Assembly (NCBI GenBank): GCA_002423465.1
Contig: DIWG01000017.1
Coordinates: 1-44,275 of the forward strand
Direction: 5' to 3'
Origin: Syntrophaceae bacterium UBA6112
Lineage (GTDB): Bacteria; Desulfobacterota; Syntrophia; Syntrophales; UBA5619
Length of the DNA stretch: 44,275 nucleotides
Both the position numbers and the translations under genes were made by a program. Below, piece by piece: positions 40,903 through 44,275 of the stretch (position 1 is the first letter of the stretch; the number at the start of each line of letters is the position of its first letter). A model generated the notes under the pieces. That model was given only the letters and a program-made list of their open reading frames with translations. It made no database searches and had not been told where the DNA came from.

Positions 40903-41946
40903 CTATGGTTGGGCAACCCGTATCACCTGGGGATCGGTCCTCACCCTTTGCAATATCTGTCCTTCGCCATAGCCCTTTTTCACATACTCCCGTCCGACCT
41001 CATTGTTGTGATAGTCCATCCGGTGATCGGCTTCGGTATTGCGCTTTACTGAGCCGATTTCATGGGCGTCGGTCACCTGCTTTGCAAACTCCGGTCCGAA
41101 TTGTTTGGTGAGCAGGAAACTCCATAATACATGACGATAGGCGTCCTCGGGAACGGTGGCATCCTTTGCGTATGCCGCTTCCGACTGGACGCGGGCGTAT
41201 TTCGTGATCCTTAAAATCGCCTGCGCCCGGAGAGGGTTGAGAGAAAGCAGCCGGATTTCCTCCTCGGTGAGATCCTCTTTCAGCGTTGCCGCAATCTTGC
41301 GCAGATCGTCGGGGGAGATGACGATGAAAAAGTAACCGCTTTTCCGGCGAGTCGTAATATCGCCCTTCACAACAGTTTCGCCGATCTTAAATGTACTCCT
41401 GGCCCGGAAACCAAAAGGGATTTGGGTCTTGCCTTCCTGAAGGAACTGCAGCACCTGATTGGGCAACTCCTCAAGAGAAGAGGCTAATTTTCCACTGTCC
41501 CTAACATCGATGGGCAACTCTGCCTTGAGCTGTCCATGTTCGATGCCTTCCGTTTGTTCGCCCAAACGCCCGGCAGATGAAGGGCTGTTCTTGACCCTGA
41601 CGCCAATGTCAACCGCGGTGACGGCAGCAACGCCTTGAAAGAGTCTCGCAAGATCGAGAGTTATTTTCCCGATGGATAAAACAACCTCTTCCCCCGGGGC
41701 AAAGGAAATATACTGGGGAGCATTGACGACCGCGGTAAAATCTTTCCATTGGACCGTGCGCAGACCGCTTAACCCGACATCTTCAAATCTGGCCAGCTCC
41801 ACCTTGATCCCCCGCGACGCACCTTCCGCCGCCATATACTCAAGCGCTTTATCGGAGGCTTTTTCCAGGGCAAAATCCACAACCACGATCCCGCCAATCC
41901 ATAAAAGAGCGAGGAACACGATTAGGATAAGAAGGAATTTTTTCAT
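40903..41946 (-). CDS. Membrane-anchored protein with DUF6973-like C-terminal domain
   Basis: 347 residues. One N-terminal transmembrane helix (KKFLLILIVFLALLWIGGIV) and then a large extracytoplasmic part of AsmA/LEA-like beta strands (residues about 50-210, VELARFEDVGLSGLRTVQW). The last 90 residues carry a compact motif set: AYRHVLWSFLLTKQFGPEFA, VTDAHEIG and MDYHNNEVGREYV. These R-H, A-H-E and M-D-x-H-N-N-x-x-G blocks resemble DUF6973, a domain of unknown function seen in secreted and toxin-like proteins. ATG 41946 is chosen because it starts the membrane helix; the ATG at 42015 abuts its SD. Confidence 0.7.
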   Translation of the reverse strand: MKKFLLILIVFLALLWIGGIVVVDFALEKASDKALEYMAAEGASRGIKVELARFEDVGLSGLRTVQWKDFTAVVNAPQYISFAPGEEVVLSIGKITLDLARLFQGVAAVTAVDIGVRVKNSPSSAGRLGEQTEGIEHGQLKAELPIDVRDSGKLASSLEELPNQVLQFLQEGKTQIPFGFRARSTFKIGETVVKGDITTRRKSGYFFIVISPDDLRKIAATLKEDLTEEEIRLLSLNPLRAQAILRITKYARVQSEAAYAKDATVPEDAYRHVLWSFLLTKQFGPEFAKQVTDAHEIGSVKRNTEADHRMDYHNNEVGREYVKKGYGEGQILQRVRTDPQVIRVAQP

Positions 41947-42077
41947 GCTTTTCTCAATGTCGATTTGGACAGGCACAAAATATCCGATACACTTCCCTGC
42001 CGTCAGTTGCTGCATCTCCTTATTTTCGAGATGAGAAGAAAAGGAAAAGGCAAATAAAATAAATTGTACATGTACTT

Positions 42078-42105
42078 ATCATAATTATTCGGGGAGTAAC
42101 ATCAA
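42078..42105 (-). promoter_or_regulatory. Candidate promoter of the DUF6973-like gene
   Basis: On the minus strand TTGATG (42105-42100), 16-bp spacer, TATGAT (42083-42078). The palindrome GTACATGTAC (42065-42074) lies just downstream and could be an operator. Confidence 0.4.
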
Positions 42106-42158
42106 TAATTGCATTCGAAAGGTAAATGGATATTTTTATCATATTGGCATATGACCCA

Positions 42159-42167
42159 TGTTATAAT
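42159..42167 (+). promoter_or_regulatory. Extended -10 promoter of the MBL-fold gene
   Basis: TG-T-TATAAT is a perfect extended -10. No good -35 is found at the right distance. The start site would be near 42174, giving a leader under 20 nt with the SD AAAGGAGG at its front. Confidence 0.5.
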
Positions 42168-42190
42168 GGTCGGTAAAGGAGGTTCCACCT

Positions 42191-43021
42191 ATGAAGATCA
42201 AAGCCACAATCGTCAGCGAAAATTGCGTTTTTCACCTTCCCGGGGCCGTGGCGGAACACGGTCTATCCATATTCATGGAAACCGAACGCGGAAACTACCT
42301 GCTGGATACCGGTCAGGGGAAAGCGATCGTAAACAATGCCCTGGTGTTGGGGATCGATCTGCGAACAATCCAGGGCATCATCATGAGTCATCACCACTTT
42401 GACCATACCGGAGGGCTTGGCCCCGTTCTCGATCTGAAGGGAGCGGTGGATGTCTATGCCCATCCTGATTTTTTCAAAGAAAGCTATAGCACCAGAGGAA
42501 ATGCGGTGCGTTACATAGGCGTGCCCTATCCCCGTCCGCTCCTCGAAGCCAAGGGGGCAACGTTCAAATTCAGCGATGAATTCCGATCGATTGCACCGGA
42601 ATTGTGGCTGACGGGAGAAGTGCCCCGTCGGACCGATTATGAACTTGGCGACGAGAACCTGGTGGTAAAATCAGGCGAAGGATATGTGAAGGATGACATC
42701 CGGGACGATCAGTCAGTGGTCATCGAGACGCAAAAAGGGCTTTTTGTCATCCTGGGATGCTGCCATTCCGGGATTATCAATACCCTGAGTCATATCGTGG
42801 AGAAAATGGGACAGCGCCATATCCATGCCGTGATCGGCGGAACCCATCTGGGTCCGGTGAGCGACGAGCAGAGAGAAAAGAGCATCGCTGCCCTCAAGGC
42901 CTTTGATATCGAGCGTCTCGGCGTATCCCATTGCACTGGGCTAAAAACGGCATCCCGTCTGGCCGGTGAGTTTGGAGACCGCTTCTTTTTCTGCAATGTG
43001 GGAACGGTGGTGGAAGCGTAA
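42191..43021 (+). CDS. MBL-fold metallo-hydrolase (RFA-P synthase-like)
   Basis: 276 residues. SHHHFDHTGG (H-x-H-x-D-H, residues about 68-77) is the dinuclear metal motif; later His ligands are in GCCHSGIINT and GGTHLG, and LGVSHCTG. This order is typical of the group named after 7,8-dihydropterin-6-methyl-4-(beta-D-ribofuranosyl)-aminobenzene-5'-phosphate synthase, which is widespread in anaerobes that do not make methanopterin. The substrate is therefore open. ATG 42191 has AAAGGAGG about 7 nt upstream. Confidence 0.9.
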   Translation: MKIKATIVSENCVFHLPGAVAEHGLSIFMETERGNYLLDTGQGKAIVNNALVLGIDLRTIQGIIMSHHHFDHTGGLGPVLDLKGAVDVYAHPDFFKESYSTRGNAVRYIGVPYPRPLLEAKGATFKFSDEFRSIAPELWLTGEVPRRTDYELGDENLVVKSGEGYVKDDIRDDQSVVIETQKGLFVILGCCHSGIINTLSHIVEKMGQRHIHAVIGGTHLGPVSDEQREKSIAALKAFDIERLGVSHCTGLKTASRLAGEFGDRFFFCNVGTVVEA

Positions 43022-43111
43022 TTGCTCAACTCACATCACGAGAAAACCTATGTAAAAAGTAGGAGCAGACGATATGAGTGAGATTACGGAATGCACGATG
43101 TGGGGATTCTT

Positions 43112-44017
43112 TTACGCCTGCGCCTGCCCCGCCAGCCAGGCGCCCGCCGCGATCAGGACGGCCCCGAAGAGGAGGTTCGGTCCCATCGCATCCCGGAAGA
43201 GGAGGCCGATGAGCAGGGTGGAACCGATGGGGATGAAATAGGCGAGCGTGCTGATCAGCGGCACGTGGCCGCGCTTCACCCCGATCTCCCACCAGTGGTA
43301 GGCCAGCCCCACCGGCCCGATCCCGCCGAAGAGGATCCAGAAGAGCGCCTCCGCGCCGACCGGCGGCAGGTTCTGCCACTCCCCCCGGATGGCGGCGACC
43401 GCTGCGGCCATCAACGCGCAGAGGGTGAAATGGAACGCCGTCCCCCCCTGCTCCGCAGGGATCCGCCAACGCCTAAGGAGGACGCTGTAACCGGCCCAGA
43501 GGAACCCGCCCAGAAGGGCAAGGAACAGCGGCAGCGGGTTTTCGGGTGCACGCAGAAGCTCTGCCGGACCACGCGCGACGACGATCCCCGCGAATCCGAG
43601 GAGGACGCCCGCCGCCGTCGGGAACAGTCGCGTCTTCTCCCGGATCAGAACAGCGGAGAGCAGAACGATCCAGACCGGCCAGAGGTAGTTCAGCAGATTG
43701 ACCTGGCCGATGGCGCGCTCCGGGGCGATGCCGAAAGCGAGCGCCAGAATTACCGTGTAGAAGGCGACCCCCCAGAAACCGGCGACCATGACCCGGAGAG
43801 GCAGGCGGACCAGATCCGCGAACGGTTGTCCCCGGAAGCGCTGCAGCAGGACGACCGTAATTACGCCGGTTGCCGTCATTAGCGTCAGGTAGGCCATCGG
43901 TCCCAGGAGGCGCGCCCCGCGGGCGAAACAGACGCCGCTCGCGCACCACAGCAGGATCGATCCGACCGCCGCCAGGGTTGCCCTCTTCTTTTCGCTTTTC
44001 TCCGGAGGAGCCGGCAT
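43112..44017 (-). CDS. EamA/DMT family transporter, YddG-like
   Basis: 301 residues with ten hydrophobic segments and two EamA halves. The segment AIGQVNLLNYLWPVWIVLLSA and the later GFLWAGYSVLLRRW match the YddG group (aromatic amino-acid exporters); NYLWP is its hallmark. It ends in AAGAWLAGQAQA. ATG 44017 is selected, with AGAGGTGA 8 nt upstream; the frame extends 59 residues further without membrane segments. Substrate not provable. Confidence 0.9.
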   Translation of the reverse strand: MPAPPEKSEKKRATLAAVGSILLWCASGVCFARGARLLGPMAYLTLMTATGVITVVLLQRFRGQPFADLVRLPLRVMVAGFWGVAFYTVILALAFGIAPERAIGQVNLLNYLWPVWIVLLSAVLIREKTRLFPTAAGVLLGFAGIVVARGPAELLRAPENPLPLFLALLGGFLWAGYSVLLRRWRIPAEQGGTAFHFTLCALMAAAVAAIRGEWQNLPPVGAEALFWILFGGIGPVGLAYHWWEIGVKRGHVPLISTLAYFIPIGSTLLIGLLFRDAMGPNLLFGAVLIAAGAWLAGQAQA

Positions 44018-44237
44018 GCGATTTTCACCTCTCTTCTCTGATTCAGCGGGCAGGGATATTCGGGAAACCTTAGGCCCTATGTCGATGATTTCCCGTCCGC
44101 CGTCAAGGGGGAAAACCACCATCCTTTGAAAGAAAATGTTTGTCCCTGGTTTTGGATGAAATCCGGCAACCGGATATGGTATAAAGACCATCATATTTTA
44201 TATTCGCTGCGACGGGAATTCTCCAAATGAGGTTTGA

Positions 44238-44275
44238 ATGGTCAATTTCCTTTGGAAGCGTATAAAAACGACACT
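44238..44275 (+). CDS. Possible start of a gene running off the window
   Basis: ATG 44238 follows GAGG at 5 nt and the frame (MVNFLWKRIKTT) is open to the last base. A twelve-codon view is too short to judge. Confidence 0.25.
   Translation, partial: MVNFLWKRIKTT

Noticed and set aside
1..44275. CRISPR array, integrase, transposase, rRNA or tRNA genes
   Set aside because: No regularly spaced direct repeats, DDE/HUH/tyrosine recombinase motifs, or structural RNA signatures were seen on either strand.

Overview
The window is a GC-rich chromosomal segment, most likely from a deltaproteobacterium of the Syntrophales type (Desulfobacterota; Syntrophus/Smithella-like or an uncultured relative). 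That placement is inference. It rests on gene style: an AMP-forming acyl-CoA ligase, a sigma-54 activator, a TRAP carboxylate transporter, a class I CoA-transferase, an ADP-forming acyl-CoA synthetase pair of SucCD type, and amino-acid and iron-type ABC transporters. No rRNA, tRNA, CRISPR array, transposase or phage gene was recognised.

Layout. 1-2966: the 3' part of a HerA-like/DUF853 ATPase gene, an SDR oxidoreductase and a Nudix hydrolase. 3589-12697: the most coherent block, all on the plus strand: acyl-CoA ligase, PAS/sigma-54 activator, then a good -24/-12 promoter leading into dctP-dctQ-dctM, a universal stress protein and a long CoA-transferase. Two tandem 18-bp repeats lie between the activator gene and the promoter. 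12899-15091 (minus): TPM-domain protein, nucleotidyltransferase-like protein and LemA. 15221-22062 (plus): a strong sigma-70 promoter, a polar amino-acid ABC transporter (binding protein, permease, ATPase, permease), a GlcD-like flavoprotein and a SucC/SucD-like pair.

22063-26955 is a looser and in part AT-richer stretch on the minus strand that looks like a decay zone. It holds a MNT nucleotidyltransferase next to a broken HepT toxin gene, an RNase Z-like hydrolase, a 5'-truncated methyltransferase, a DUF4412 protein, two unrecognised small proteins and at least two disrupted reading frames visible only by hand translation. From 27018 ordinary genes resume: a YciO/Sua5 protein, an RNase G/E with a long charged tail, a cysteine desulfurase and a secreted DUF4185-like protein.

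32262-38805 holds a hotdog thioesterase, a ferritin with a palindrome over its promoter, a DUF523/DUF1722 protein and a three-gene iron(III)-type ABC importer behind a near-consensus promoter. After that come a DHH phosphoesterase, a cytidylate-kinase-like protein, a membrane-anchored protein with a DUF6973-like C-terminus, a metallo-beta-lactamase-fold protein and a YddG-like exporter.

Working model (inference): the 3589-12697 block imports a carboxylic acid by TRAP, activates it by CoA ligation or CoA transfer, and is switched by its own sigma-54 activator. Several perfect or near-perfect palindromes between genes look like REP-type repeats whose mobilising enzyme lies outside the window.
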